Below, in pieces: positions 39,368 through 48,176 of a stretch of 64,000 nt of DNA. The stretch is from Thiohalophilus sp. Lineage in GTDB: Bacteria; Pseudomonadota; Gammaproteobacteria; UBA6429; Thiohalophilaceae. The notes beneath the pieces were generated by a model. The model worked only from the letters and a program-made list of their open reading frames with translations, was not told the DNA's origin and did not search any database. The stretch is taken from contig NZ_JAXHLN010000003.1 in assembly GCF_034522235.1 (NCBI RefSeq), positions 1,488,001 through 1,552,000 on the forward strand, written 5' to 3'. Positions within the stretch are counted from its first letter, which is position 1. Every line of letters begins with the position of its first letter. The translations under genes and the position numbers were made by a program.

Positions 39368-40396
39368 AGAAAGTCAGCAGTTTACAGCTGGCAGTCGGCA
39401 GTTGTAGAAGAACACCTGTGAGAATGACTTCGGGGCGACAGATCGTGCCGCCCGGCAAGGCCCATCGCGGCGCAGCCGCTCCTATAAATCGGGTGGGCTG
39501 GATTGTTCCTTCCTCGTCCCTCGTCCCTCGTCCCTGTCCTTCAGACGCACCAGCGCCTGAAGGACCTGTGTAGGAGCGCCCCGCGGGCGCGATTGCCACG
39601 GCCGATGCCGGGATCGCGGTCAAAGCCCGCTCCCGGCGTCCTCCGGACGCAGTGTCGAGGTACGAGTGACGAGGTACGAGGAAAGACCTTATAACTCGAT
39701 ATTCAGAGCTTGTAGGAACGCCTCTGGCGCGAGAGATCACGGGAACAGACACGCCCATCGCGGTCAAAGCCCGCTCCTACCGACCAGGCCAACCCGGTGT
39801 AGATTTTCCTCGTCCCTCGTCACTCGTCCCTCGTCCCTGTCCTTCAGACGCGCCAGCGCCTGAAGGACCTGTGTAGGAGCGCCCCGCGGGCGCGATTGCC
39901 ACGCCGATGCCGGGATCGCGGTCAAAGCCCGCTCCCGGCGTCCTCCGGACGCAGTGTCGAGGTACGAGTGACGAGGTACGAGGAAAGACCTTATAACTCG
40001 ATATTCAGAGCTTGTAGGAACGCCTCCGGCGCGAGAGATCACGGGAACAGACACGCCCATCGCGGTCAAAGCCCGCTCCTACCGACCAGGCCAACCCGGT
40101 GTAGATTTTCCTCGTCCCTCGTCACTCGTACCTCGTCCCTGTCCTTCAGACGCGCCAGCGCCTGAAGGACCTGTGTAGGAGCGCCCCGCGGGCGCGATTG
40201 CCGCGTCGATGCCGTGTTCGCGGTCAAAGCCCGCTCCTACCGACCAGGCCAAACCCGGTGTAGATTTTCCTCCTCCCTCGTAACTCGTCACTCGTCCCGG
40301 CCGAAGGCCAGGGCTGCCGACTGCCAACTTAGATATAAAAAACAACACTTTACACTCCTGCAACATTTGCCTAGACTTGCGTTCAAGTCTTGAACA
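39368..40396. repeat. Composite REP superarray between relE-like toxin and the EPS leader
   Basis: TTGGCAG-type units (39375-39400), then GTAGGAGCGCCCCGCGGGCG at 39570, 39873 and 40176, GTAGGAACGCCTCTGGCGCG-type units at 39711 and 40014 (303-base period), CTCGTCC heptamers and CTTCAGACGC hairpins, ending with TGCCGACTGCCAACTT near 40328. 40332-40396 shows nothing recognisable. No gene. Confidence 0.88.
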
Positions 40397-40471
40397 TACT
40401 GGCCGCTAAAGGCCAGTAGACCCGCGATGAGTCAGGGCATGCAGCCTTTAGAGGCGCTGCCGCATCGCGGA
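40397..40471. other. Two strong hairpins upstream of the EPS promoter
   Basis: Hairpin 1: TACTGGCC / GGCCAGTA (40397-40404, 40411-40418), loop GCTAAA. Hairpin 2: outer CCGCGATG / CATCGCGG (40422-40429, 40463-40470) enclosing GCAGC / GCTGC (40441-40445, 40456-40460). They lie just before the candidate promoter and may be part of a longer leader or a dispersed element. Confidence 0.65.
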
Positions 40472-40473
40472 AT

Positions 40474-40503
40474 TTGAGCCAAGTTGTTGATTTTATTTAT
40501 GCT
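40474..40503 (+). promoter_or_regulatory. Candidate promoter of the EPS operon
   Basis: TTGAGC (40474-40479), 18-base spacer, TATGCT (40498-40503). Transcription would begin about 40510 and meet the ops element within roughly 10-20 bases. Hexamers are moderate matches; the call depends on the ops position. Confidence 0.4.
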
Positions 40504-40519
40504 GTACCCTGCACGGCAG

Positions 40520-40532
40520 GGCGGTAGCGTGC
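40520..40532 (+). promoter_or_regulatory. ops (operon polarity suppressor) element for RfaH recruitment
   Basis: GGCGGTAGCGTGC matches the ops core of E. coli JUMPStart sequences (GGCGGTAGCGTG) exactly, in the rightward orientation. Preceding sequence (GCTGTACCCTGCACGGCAGG) also resembles JUMPStart. RNA polymerase pauses at ops and loads RfaH, which then suppresses termination. rfaH itself is 620 bases downstream, at the head of a more than 22 kb EPS locus. Confidence 0.85.
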
Positions 40533-40544
40533 CCGAATGCCCGG

Positions 40545-40804
40545 GTAGGCTGATAGAGCGAAGCGGTATCTGGCGGATAGATGCCGGACACCGCGGAGTT
40601 TATGCCCGAAGGGTGCTTTGTCCGGCCTACAACTCTAACGGTAATGTTGAATTTTTAATGCTGAATTTTGAATTGATGTGCCCATTGGGCGCTGTTTTTG
40701 ATCGAAACCACGGGATATAGGAGGCCAGCCGCTCCCTGGCCGAATAGAATTCAACATCCAAAATTCATCACTTAAAATTGCCCTTTACTGCCAACTTCGA
40801 TTTA
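40545..40804. repeat. Dispersed palindrome and AT-rich inverted heptamer arrays in the EPS leader
   Basis: 40545-40630: ends GTAGGC / GCCTAC, with an inner perfect stem GCCGGACA / TGTCCGGC (40583-40590, 40619-40626); related to the element near 23428. 40640-40676: TTGAATT heptamers; 40747-40780: reverse-complement ATTCAAC/ATTCAAA units. The marR-type gene starts at 40805, directly after CTGCCAACTT. Confidence 0.8.
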
Positions 40805-41152
40805 ATGTTAACCGACGAAACCCGCTACAAGCTCCTCAAGCTGCTGGAACAAAACCCCGGCATAAATCAGCGTGAGCTGGCGAGCGAGCTGGGCATCAGC
40901 CTGGGCAAGACCAATTACTGCCTCAAGGCGCTGATCGACAAAGGCTGGGTCAAGGCGGGCAATTTCCGCCAGAACCCGCGTAAAATGCACTATGCTTATC
41001 TTTTGACCCCCAGGGGGCTGGAAGAGAAGGCGCGGGTGACCCTGCGCTTTTTAAAGCGCAAGCAGGAAGAATACGAACAACTGGTCGACGAGCTCGAGGA
41101 GCTGCGCGAAGAGGCCGCCGCCCTCAAGCCGCTCGAAGAAGGGGAGGGATAA
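40805..41152 (+). CDS. EPS-associated MarR-family transcriptional regulator
   Basis: A 115-residue winged-helix protein resembling the MarR_EPS family found at the head of exopolysaccharide loci. Seen: LTDETRYKLLKLLEQNPGIN, helix-turn-helix QRELASELGISLGKTNYCLK near residue 27, wing region GNFRQNPRKMHYAYLLTPRG, then a C-terminal coiled coil (about 75-110, rich in Glu). ATG at 40805 is chosen because homology begins there; an earlier in-frame TTG falls in heptamer repeat. Three bases before rfaH, hence co-transcribed. Confidence 0.88.
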   Translation: MLTDETRYKLLKLLEQNPGINQRELASELGISLGKTNYCLKALIDKGWVKAGNFRQNPRKMHYAYLLTPRGLEEKARVTLRFLKRKQEEYEQLVDELEELREEAAALKPLEEGEG

Positions 41153-41155
41153 CCG

Positions 41156-41656
41156 ATGCATCACTGGTACGTGGTCCAGACCAAGCCCAAAAAAGAAAAC
41201 CAGGCCATCGAAAATCTGCTGCGCCAGGGGTATACCGCCTACTGTCCCAAAATGGCCCAGGCCAAACGCCGCCGCCAGCGCTGGCAGAAAATTATCGAGC
41301 CGCTGTTTCCCCGTTACCTGTTCGTGCAACTGGCCATGGGCATCGATGATTTCGGCCCCATCCGCTCCACCCTGGGGGTCCTGAACATGGTGCGCTTCGG
41401 CAACCAGCCGGCGACCATTCCCCAGCAGGCCATCGACACCATCCACCGGCAGGAACAGGTCCTGCTGGGCGAGCCGGGCGATCAACCGGTCTGGCAACCG
41501 GGCGACAAGGTCCAGGTGGTCGAAGGCGCCTTCGCCGGCCTCAACGGCATCTTCGAAAAAGCCTGCGGCACCGAACGCGTCATCGTCCTGCTCGACATGC
41601 TCGGCCGCCAGAACCGCGTCACCGTCGAAACCCACGACGTCGTCCCGGTGATATAA
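41156..41656 (+). CDS. rfaH: Transcription antiterminator RfaH
   Basis: NusG-paralogue of 166 residues. The N-terminal NGN domain reads HHWYVVQTKPKKENQAIENL, then GYTAYCPKMAQAKRRRQRW and PLFPRYLFVQLAM; the C-terminal KOW part has PGDKVQVVEGAFAGLNGIFE. RfaH (rather than NusG) is indicated by length, the TKPKKENQAIENLLRQGY form and the ops element upstream. It should allow transcription to run through the long EPS operon and recruit ribosomes to genes with poor Shine-Dalgarno sites, several of which start inside repeats here. Confidence 0.93.
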   Translation: MHHWYVVQTKPKKENQAIENLLRQGYTAYCPKMAQAKRRRQRWQKIIEPLFPRYLFVQLAMGIDDFGPIRSTLGVLNMVRFGNQPATIPQQAIDTIHRQEQVLLGEPGDQPVWQPGDKVQVVEGAFAGLNGIFEKACGTERVIVLLDMLGRQNRVTVETHDVVPVI

Positions 41657-41956
41657 AAGTTGTAGGAGCGGCTCGCAGCCGCGATTCGGGAGAAGGGGTA
41701 CTCCCGTCGCCGATGGAACCACCTCCCACAGGCCCTTCGGGCAGGGGCCAGCTACTAGGTCCTGGGACCTGTTCTGTAGGAGCGGCTCCGCCGCGATAAC
41801 CGAATGTTCTGCCAGTTGTCTTTCACTCAGAACTCAGAACTCAGCACTCAGCACTATTTTTTTAGCTTCTGAATTTGCTGCAAACTGAAGACTGCCAACT
41901 GCCAACTGCCAACTGCCAACTGCCAACTGCTAACTGCCAACTGCTAACTGCCAACT
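41657..41956. repeat. rfaH-wzz gap: REP elements and heptamer arrays
   Basis: A hybrid REP (GTAGGAGCGGCTCGCAGCCG at 41664, closing with CGCCGATGGAACCACCTCCC), a CTACTAGGTCC-type stretch, a second REP (GTAGGAGCGGCTCCGCCGCG at 41776), ACTCAGA heptamers (41826-41856), and about nine CTGCCAA/CTGCTAA heptamers (41890-41953). The last heptamer abuts the TTG start of the wzz-like gene. Confidence 0.88.
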
Positions 41957-42694
41957 TTGTTTTATACTAACTACGCTTTAAAATCCGCCCTCGCTGTCTT
42001 CACCCTCGTGGTTCTTGCAGCGGTGATTTATGTACTGCTGGCAAAACCCGTCTACGAAAGCCGGGCGGTGGTCAAGATCGGGCAGGTGGGTTCGGTCGGG
42101 CCGGTGGAAGAGGTTGCTGTATTGGGCCAGCGCCTGTCGGCTGAACACCCGGCGCTGACTGCCGTTGAACACGGCAGCGGTGAGGCGCAGAATGTGCTCA
42201 CCTTGATCGTGACAGCAGATGACAGGGAAACCGCCCGGGAAGATATCAATACCATCGTCGACAAGCTGCTGGAGGAGCACCGCAGCCGCTTTCATGCGAT
42301 GCAAACGCCACTGCGACAACGCCGTGATGCACTCGGTATTCGTCTGGCCGATTACCGGCAACAACTGAATGAACTGGATATCCAGGTCAGTCGGCTGCGG
42401 AGTGAGCAACCGGTTCAGGCCGCCGTCCTGATGATTGAAAAGGGCAACGTGACCCGCGCGATCCCGGAACTGGAAGACAAACTGGCCGAACTGGAACAGG
42501 CGCTCGGTGAGCCGCAAACTGTCCGGACCCGGGTGCTGGGTGAACCGACCACAACGGAGACGCCAATCAAACCCCGATCCGCGCTGATCATCACCCTGTC
42601 CATTGTGTCCGGGCTGATACTCGGCATGGTCGCTGCCTTCCTGGCCAAATTGATCGCCAGGGCAAGAACCCCGGCTGCGGGCAAAGAGATGTAA
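41957..42694 (+). CDS. Wzz-type chain-length determinant protein
   Basis: A 245-residue inner-membrane polysaccharide copolymerase-like protein. A first span at about residues 10-29 (SALAVFTLVVLAAVIYVLLA) is followed by KPVYESRAVVKIGQVG, a periplasmic coiled-coil region (about 80-195), a Pro-rich PTTTETPIKPRSA, and a second span (about 206-230). Members usually have 15-30 residues before span 1; here only about nine precede it, no ATG exists, and the best start is a TTG exactly at the end of a CTGCCAA array, so the N-terminus may have been trimmed or replaced by the repeat. It has no kinase domain. Confidence 0.78.
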   Translation: MFYTNYALKSALAVFTLVVLAAVIYVLLAKPVYESRAVVKIGQVGSVGPVEEVAVLGQRLSAEHPALTAVEHGSGEAQNVLTLIVTADDRETAREDINTIVDKLLEEHRSRFHAMQTPLRQRRDALGIRLADYRQQLNELDIQVSRLRSEQPVQAAVLMIEKGNVTRAIPELEDKLAELEQALGEPQTVRTRVLGEPTTTETPIKPRSALIITLSIVSGLILGMVAAFLAKLIARARTPAAGKEM

Positions 42695-42862
42695 GAAAAC
42701 AAAGTTGACAGTTTGCAGTTGTAGGAGCGCCTCCGGCGCGATAGATAAAAGTTGGCAGTATGTCGAGCGGCTCCGCCGCGACTGCATGCGCTGCAAACTG
42801 ATGACTGCCATCTGCCAACTTTAAATATTGTTTAAATCAAAATTAAAAACTCAAAATTCAAC
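42695..42862. repeat. Gap with TTGGCAG units, REP fragments and AT-rich heptamers
   Basis: GTAGGAGCGCCTCCGGCGCG lies at 42721; TTGGCAG and CTGCCAA-type units flank it; ACTCAAAATTCAAC runs directly into the wzi ATG. Confidence 0.75.
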
Positions 42863-44335
42863 ATGCAGCTTTATCGCGTCCTGCTGGCGGTTATTTATAC
42901 AACCGCCCACAGTGCCGTTGCCTCGCCGTTTATCGAGGTCGGTGACATGCACTTGCGCCATGATATGACTGTATTGGCCGACCACGGGATTATCAGCGCG
43001 CCCGTTACCACCTGGCCAATCAGCTGGAACAGCGTGGCGGACGACATCCGCACCGCCACCGTGAAGTCCGATACGCCCGCGGTGGTCAAAAATGCGTTGT
43101 TGCGGATAAAAAAGCGCTATCGCCGGCAAAGCACACAGGGAAGATTACAACTCTCCGGCCGGTTCGCCGCAAAGACCCGTGATGACACCGTCCCCGAGCT
43201 GAGAAACTTCGCCAGCGCGCCTCGCGAGGAGGCCGAAGCCGGCGTCGGTGTTGAGTGGATGGGCGAGACAGCGGCTTTTAAACTCAACGCCACCTACGTC
43301 GATGATCCGGAAGATGGCAAAGACTATCGCGCCGATGGCTCCTATGCCGGAGTGGTCCTGGGAGGCTGGTCATACAGTGTCAGCACCCTGGACCGCTGGT
43401 GGGGTCCGGGCTATGAAGGCAGCCTTATATTATCCAGCAACGCCCGGCCGGTACCGGCGCTGAGCCTGCAACGCATGAGTGCCACGCCCTTCGAGAGCCC
43501 CTGGCTCAGCTGGCTGGGACCGTGGCAACTGAAATTCTTTACCGGCCAGCTGGAATCCGATCGGCATGTCCCGCAGGCCAAACTGCTGGGGCTGAGAATC
43601 AACTTCAAGCCTTTCGACAGCCTGGAGGTGGGGCTGTCTCGCACCGCGCAATGGGGCGGGGAAGGGCGTCCCGAAGATGTCGACAGCTTCCTCGACATGC
43701 TACTGGGAAACGATAATGCAGGTGAAAATGGCGTCACACCGGAAAACCAGCCGGGCAATCAGTTAGCGGGCTGGGATCTGCGCTGGAAGCCCGGCAAGAC
43801 CCTGCCGCTGGTCGTCTACATGCAGCGAATCGGCGAGGATCAGGCCGGCATTTACCCGACCGCCAACATGTATCAATTCGGCGCCGAAACCTGGGGCAGT
43901 CTCGGGCATTACGATTATCGCCTGGTGGTCGAATATTCCGACACCAGTGCCTACCGGGGCAGCAATCACGACTGGAATGTCGCCTACAATCACGGCAGCG
44001 TCTACGCGGACGGCTACCGGTTTTACAGCCGCTCCCTCGGGCACACGATCGATAGCGACAGCGCAATGACCAGCATCCGTTACAGCCTGTACGGGCACAA
44101 CGCGATAAGCTGGCAATTTGTCGTCAATAACGGCAAAATTAACCGCGATAACGAGGGGCAAAACGCCGTCTCCGCCAACGCCATGGATTACACGGATCTG
44201 CAGGTCAGCCGCCGCCAGCCGCTCTGGCGCGGCGATCTGAATCTGGGGCTCGCCTATATCGACGTCAAAGATCGACAAACCGGTATTGCCAATGACGAAA
44301 TCCAGGCGATGATGCACTGGCACCGGCGGTTTTGA
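42863..44335 (+). CDS. wzi: Capsule assembly Wzi-family outer membrane protein
   Basis: A 490-residue outer-membrane beta-barrel of the capsule-assembly Wzi family, expected to anchor or organise polysaccharide at the surface. A signal peptide (about 1-20, ending AVASP) is followed by FIEVGDMHLRHDMTVLADHG, the N-terminal helical part typical of Wzi, then alternating barrel strands with STLDRWWGPGYEGSLILS and TPFESPWLSWLGPWQLKFF. The ending HWHRRF has a terminal aromatic, as barrels do. The ATG lies within an ATTCAAC heptamer and lacks a clear ribosome site. Confidence 0.88.
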   Translation: MQLYRVLLAVIYTTAHSAVASPFIEVGDMHLRHDMTVLADHGIISAPVTTWPISWNSVADDIRTATVKSDTPAVVKNALLRIKKRYRRQSTQGRLQLSGRFAAKTRDDTVPELRNFASAPREEAEAGVGVEWMGETAAFKLNATYVDDPEDGKDYRADGSYAGVVLGGWSYSVSTLDRWWGPGYEGSLILSSNARPVPALSLQRMSATPFESPWLSWLGPWQLKFFTGQLESDRHVPQAKLLGLRINFKPFDSLEVGLSRTAQWGGEGRPEDVDSFLDMLLGNDNAGENGVTPENQPGNQLAGWDLRWKPGKTLPLVVYMQRIGEDQAGIYPTANMYQFGAETWGSLGHYDYRLVVEYSDTSAYRGSNHDWNVAYNHGSVYADGYRFYSRSLGHTIDSDSAMTSIRYSLYGHNAISWQFVVNNGKINRDNEGQNAVSANAMDYTDLQVSRRQPLWRGDLNLGLAYIDVKDRQTGIANDEIQAMMHWHRRF

Positions 44336-44403
44336 CCCTGATGCCAGAGAGCCGGGCACTGTGCCGCAATTCATGACAGGCCGGGATCGCCGGAGCCGGC
44401 AGC

Positions 44404-44835
44404 GTGTTTAACCGGATTCTGGTCGTCTGCGTCGGCAACGTCTGCCGCAGTCCCATGGCCGAGGCCCTGCTAAAACAGACGCTGGCGGAGCGCAATGTGA
44501 GCATCTCATCGGCGGGCCTGGGAGCGCTGGCAGGCCATGGCATCGAACCCCAGGCCCAGGCGGTGCTCGAGGCGCACGGACTCGATGCCTCCGGGCACCG
44601 GGCCCGGCAGATAACGCCGGACATGGTGCGTGGGGCTGATCTGGTCCTGGTCATGGAAGACTGGCAGCGCACCGAGGTAGCCGGACTGGATCCGACGGCC
44701 CGTGGCAAGATTCACCTGCTGGGGCGCTGGGGCGAGTTTGAAATCGATGATCCTTATCGCCAGTCTGACGAACAATTTAAACGGGCTTATGACGCGATCG
44801 TCAGGGGCGTCACGGAATGGACAACAAGACTGTGA
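44404..44835 (+). CDS. wzb: Low-molecular-weight protein-tyrosine phosphatase Wzb
   Basis: A 143-residue phosphatase expected to dephosphorylate the Wzc kinase. The P-loop is VVCVGNVCRSPMAEALL (C-x5-R-S) at about residues 7-23, and the general-acid loop IDDPYRQ lies near 118. GTG start at 44404. It stands directly before wza and wzc, as in group 1 capsule and colanic acid loci, with 6 bases to wza. Confidence 0.94.
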   Translation: MFNRILVVCVGNVCRSPMAEALLKQTLAERNVSISSAGLGALAGHGIEPQAQAVLEAHGLDASGHRARQITPDMVRGADLVLVMEDWQRTEVAGLDPTARGKIHLLGRWGEFEIDDPYRQSDEQFKRAYDAIVRGVTEWTTRL

Positions 44836-44841
44836 ATAATA

Positions 44842-45936
44842 ATGACTAGGAAACTCATTGTCCTGTTCAGCCTTGTCCTGTTGCTCAGTGGCTGTGCCGC
44901 TGCGCCGGGCATGTACATGGACGACAGCGATCTGCAGAGCAAAGACACCGTCACTGAACCGGCCATAGAGCCCGAGTTGATCCCGATCACCCCCACGCTG
45001 GTACGCAAACAGGCCAGCGCCCGCGCGGAGTCCGGGCGCCGGCAGGGCGCAGTAGCGAACGTCGAGCAGCAGGGTGAGTTCGAGTATCATGTCGGCCCTG
45101 GCGACGTGCTGAACATCACCGTCTGGGAGCATCCGGAGCTGACCATCCCCGCCGGCGAGTTTCGCGATCCGGAACAGGCCGGGCATCTGGTCAGTACAAA
45201 AGGCACGATCTTCTATCCCTACGCCGGCGAGCTGGCGGTGGCGGGCAAGACACTGGACGAGATCCGTTCGCTACTGCAGTCGAAGCTGACCCACTATATT
45301 CAGAACCCGCAGGTGGGCGTGCGGGTGGCGGCGTTTCGCAGCAAACGGGCTTTTGTCACCGGCGAGGTGAACCAGCCCTCCGTGCTGCCCATCACCGACA
45401 CACCGTTGACCCTGCTGGAGGCGATTAATCGCTCCGGCGGCGCCAGCGAGATTGCCGATCTGCGCAACGTGGTATTGTCCCGCGGCGAACGTTCGCAACG
45501 AGTCGATCTGCTGGAGCTGTACCGCGGCGATCAACGTCAGCCGCTATACCTGCGCGACGGCGATCAGGTCTACGTGCCCGATCACTTTGACAACAAGGTC
45601 TTCGTACTGGGTGAGGTCAACAAGCAGTCCGCCCAGCTGATGCGCAACAGCCGGATGACCTTGGCCGAGGCGATCAGCGGCGTCGAGGGCCTGAACCAGT
45701 CTTCTGCTGATCCCAGCCGGATTTATGTTATCCGCGGCAATCTGGAAAAACCGCGCGTCTACCAGCTTAACGCCGAGTCACCCGATGCCCTGTTACTGGC
45801 CACCATGTTCGAACTCCAGCCACGCGATGTAATTTACGTCTCCATCGCCGGGATATCGCGCTGGAACCGCCTGATGAGCCAGATCCTGCCCACGGTCCAG
45901 ACGCTGTGGCAAACCGACAGACTGATCAACGATTAA
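44842..45936 (+). CDS. wza: Polysaccharide export lipoprotein Wza
   Basis: Outer-membrane export channel of 364 residues. The signal peptide ends in the lipobox LLLSGC (Cys near 18). The poly-export domain begins at YHVGPGDVLNITVWEHPEL near residue 85, followed by SLBB domains (KRAFVTGEVNQPSVLPITD near 168 and NKVFVLGEVNKQSAQLMRN near 250). The C-terminal amphipathic helix (RWNRLMSQILPTVQTLW) would form the outer-membrane alpha-barrel. Confidence 0.95.
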   Translation: MTRKLIVLFSLVLLLSGCAAAPGMYMDDSDLQSKDTVTEPAIEPELIPITPTLVRKQASARAESGRRQGAVANVEQQGEFEYHVGPGDVLNITVWEHPELTIPAGEFRDPEQAGHLVSTKGTIFYPYAGELAVAGKTLDEIRSLLQSKLTHYIQNPQVGVRVAAFRSKRAFVTGEVNQPSVLPITDTPLTLLEAINRSGGASEIADLRNVVLSRGERSQRVDLLELYRGDQRQPLYLRDGDQVYVPDHFDNKVFVLGEVNKQSAQLMRNSRMTLAEAISGVEGLNQSSADPSRIYVIRGNLEKPRVYQLNAESPDALLLATMFELQPRDVIYVSIAGISRWNRLMSQILPTVQTLWQTDRLIND

Positions 45937-45956
45937 AGCGCCGCGTTACTACAATA

Positions 45957-48176
45957 ATGCATGAACCGTTAAAACAGGACGAGCTGCGCCTCCCGCAAGG
46001 CCCGAATATTAATGATGACGAGATCGATCTCGGCCAGCTTGTCGCCGTCCTGGTCGATGCAAAGTGGCTCATCGCGGCAATCACGGCGGCCTGTGTGATC
46101 CTCGGCGTGATTTATGCCCTGACGGCAACGCCGATCTACCAGAGCGACGCCCTGCTGCAAATCGAGCAGAAAGAAAGCAGCATCGGCGGTCTGGATCAGC
46201 TCTCCGGGATGTTCGCCGGCGAGACCCCGGCCGGGGCGGAAATCGAGATCATCCGTTCCCGCAAGATCCTGGGGCAGACCGTGGACAACCAGAAGCTCGA
46301 CATCCACGCCCGGCCGGACTATTTCCCGCTCATCGGCGAGACACTGGCCCGCCGCTATGGCGGTGAGGGACCGGCCGGGGCGTTTCTGGGGCTGGACGGC
46401 TACGCCTGGGGCGGGGAGTCCATCCAGGTCCAGCGGCTGGACCTCTCCGCCGACTATCAGGGCCGGCCGTTGACGCTGATTGCCGGCGAAGCCGGCCGTT
46501 ACCGGCTTCTCGGCCCCGAGGAGGAGCCCCTGTTGCGCGGGCAGGTTGATCAGCGGGCCACCGGCAACGGCATCGAGTTGTTCGTCGCCGAGCTGACGGC
46601 CCGCCCGGGCACCCGCTTCATCCTCAGCAAACAACCGCGGCAACAAGCGATCCGCCGGCTGCAGAGCAATCTGACCATCAGCGAGCAGGGCCAGAAATCC
46701 GGCATCCTGCGCCTGACCCTGGAAGGCGCGGATCCGCAACGCCTGGCCGAGACCCTGGACGGGGTCGCCAGTACGTACCTGCGTCAGAACGTCGAGCGCC
46801 GCTCCGCCGAGGCGGAAAAGACCCTGGCGTTTCTCAACGAACAGCTTCCGCAACTCAAGGCCGATCTCAACGCCGCCGAAACGCGCCTCAACGAGTATCG
46901 CTCCAACCTCGGCAGTGTCGATCTGACCCTCGAGACCCAGGGCGTGCTTGAGCGTATGGCGAATGTGGAAAAAGCCCTGCAGGAGCTGGAGCTCAAACGC
47001 TCCGAGCTCAAGCAGAAGTTCACCGCGAACCATCCCGCCCTGATCACCCTGCAGGAAAAGCGCGAGCAGCTGGTGGCCGAGCGTGACGCCCTGAACCGCG
47101 AGATCAAGCAGATGCCCGAAGAGGTACAGCAGTCGGTACGCCTGACCCGGGATGTGAAGGTCGCCAACGAGCTCTATCTGTTACTGCTTAACAAGGCCCA
47201 GGAGATGCGCGTCATCAAAGCCGGCACCATCGGCAATGTACGCATCATCGATCCGGCCATTGTGCCCATCGAACCGATCAAACCGAAAAAGTCATTGATT
47301 GTCGTACTGAGTCTGGTGCTGGGCGTCATGCTGGGCATGTTCACCGTCTTTGTGATCCGCTTTCTCAACCGCGGGGTCGAGGATCCCGACCTGATCGAAC
47401 AGCAACTGGGTATTCCGGTCTACGCCGCGGTACCCCACAGCGTCAAGCAGGCGCGGGAGGCCAAACGCGTGGCCAGAAAGGGCAAACGCCGCGCCTGGCT
47501 GCTGGCGGCCAACGAGCCCGACGATCCGGTGGTCGAAAGCCTGCGCAGCTTGCGCACCAGCCTCCAGTTCGCGCTGATGGACGCCGGCAACAATATCATG
47601 GCTATGACCGGCCCGAGTCCCGGTCTGGGCAAGTCGTTTATCTGCGCCAATCTGGCGTATGTGCTGGCCGCGGCAGGCAAACGGACCCTGCTGGTCGACG
47701 CCGATCTGCGCAAAGGCCACCTGCATGACTATTTCGGCATAGAGCGTAATGAGGGGCTGTCAGGCGTGATCAGCGGCGAGGTGGCACTGGAACAAGCGGT
47801 TCACAAGACGATGCAGGAAAACCTGGACTTCCTGCCCGCCGGTATCGTCCCGCCCAACCCGTCGGAGTTGTTGCTTAACGAGCGTCTGGGTAAAACACTC
47901 AAAAGCCTGTCCAGCGAATACGACTTTGTCATTATCGACACCCCGCCGGTACTTGCAGTAACCGATGCAACGATCATCGCCCGCCTGGCAGGCATCAACT
48001 TCGTACTCCTGCGGTCCGGCGTCCACCCCCTGCGCGAGATTGAACAGACGATAAAACGGCTGCACCAGAACGGGATCAAAGTACAGGGCTTTGTGTTTAA
48101 TGATCTCCCCGTTCGTGCCGGCGGCTATGGAAGTGCAAGCAAGTATGCCTATCACTATCAGTATGAGTATAAATAA
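45957..48176 (+). CDS. wzc: Polysaccharide co-polymerase / BY-type tyrosine kinase Wzc
   Basis: A 739-residue inner-membrane kinase. The Wzz domain has two spans (about 33-53 and 443-463) enclosing a periplasmic region with coiled coils; PIVPIEPIKPKKSLIVVLSL precedes the second. The cytoplasmic kinase shows Walker A (GPSPGLGKSFICANLAYVLA, near 550), Walker A' (TLLVDADLRKG) and Walker B (FVIIDTPPVLAVTD), and a C-terminal tyrosine cluster (GYGSASKYAYHYQYEY), the autophosphorylation target. ATG at 45957 is chosen; an upstream in-frame extension overlaps wza. Wza-Wzc spacing is 20 bases. Confidence 0.95.
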   Translation: MHEPLKQDELRLPQGPNINDDEIDLGQLVAVLVDAKWLIAAITAACVILGVIYALTATPIYQSDALLQIEQKESSIGGLDQLSGMFAGETPAGAEIEIIRSRKILGQTVDNQKLDIHARPDYFPLIGETLARRYGGEGPAGAFLGLDGYAWGGESIQVQRLDLSADYQGRPLTLIAGEAGRYRLLGPEEEPLLRGQVDQRATGNGIELFVAELTARPGTRFILSKQPRQQAIRRLQSNLTISEQGQKSGILRLTLEGADPQRLAETLDGVASTYLRQNVERRSAEAEKTLAFLNEQLPQLKADLNAAETRLNEYRSNLGSVDLTLETQGVLERMANVEKALQELELKRSELKQKFTANHPALITLQEKREQLVAERDALNREIKQMPEEVQQSVRLTRDVKVANELYLLLLNKAQEMRVIKAGTIGNVRIIDPAIVPIEPIKPKKSLIVVLSLVLGVMLGMFTVFVIRFLNRGVEDPDLIEQQLGIPVYAAVPHSVKQAREAKRVARKGKRRAWLLAANEPDDPVVESLRSLRTSLQFALMDAGNNIMAMTGPSPGLGKSFICANLAYVLAAAGKRTLLVDADLRKGHLHDYFGIERNEGLSGVISGEVALEQAVHKTMQENLDFLPAGIVPPNPSELLLNERLGKTLKSLSSEYDFVIIDTPPVLAVTDATIIARLAGINFVLLRSGVHPLREIEQTIKRLHQNGIKVQGFVFNDLPVRAGGYGSASKYAYHYQYEYK

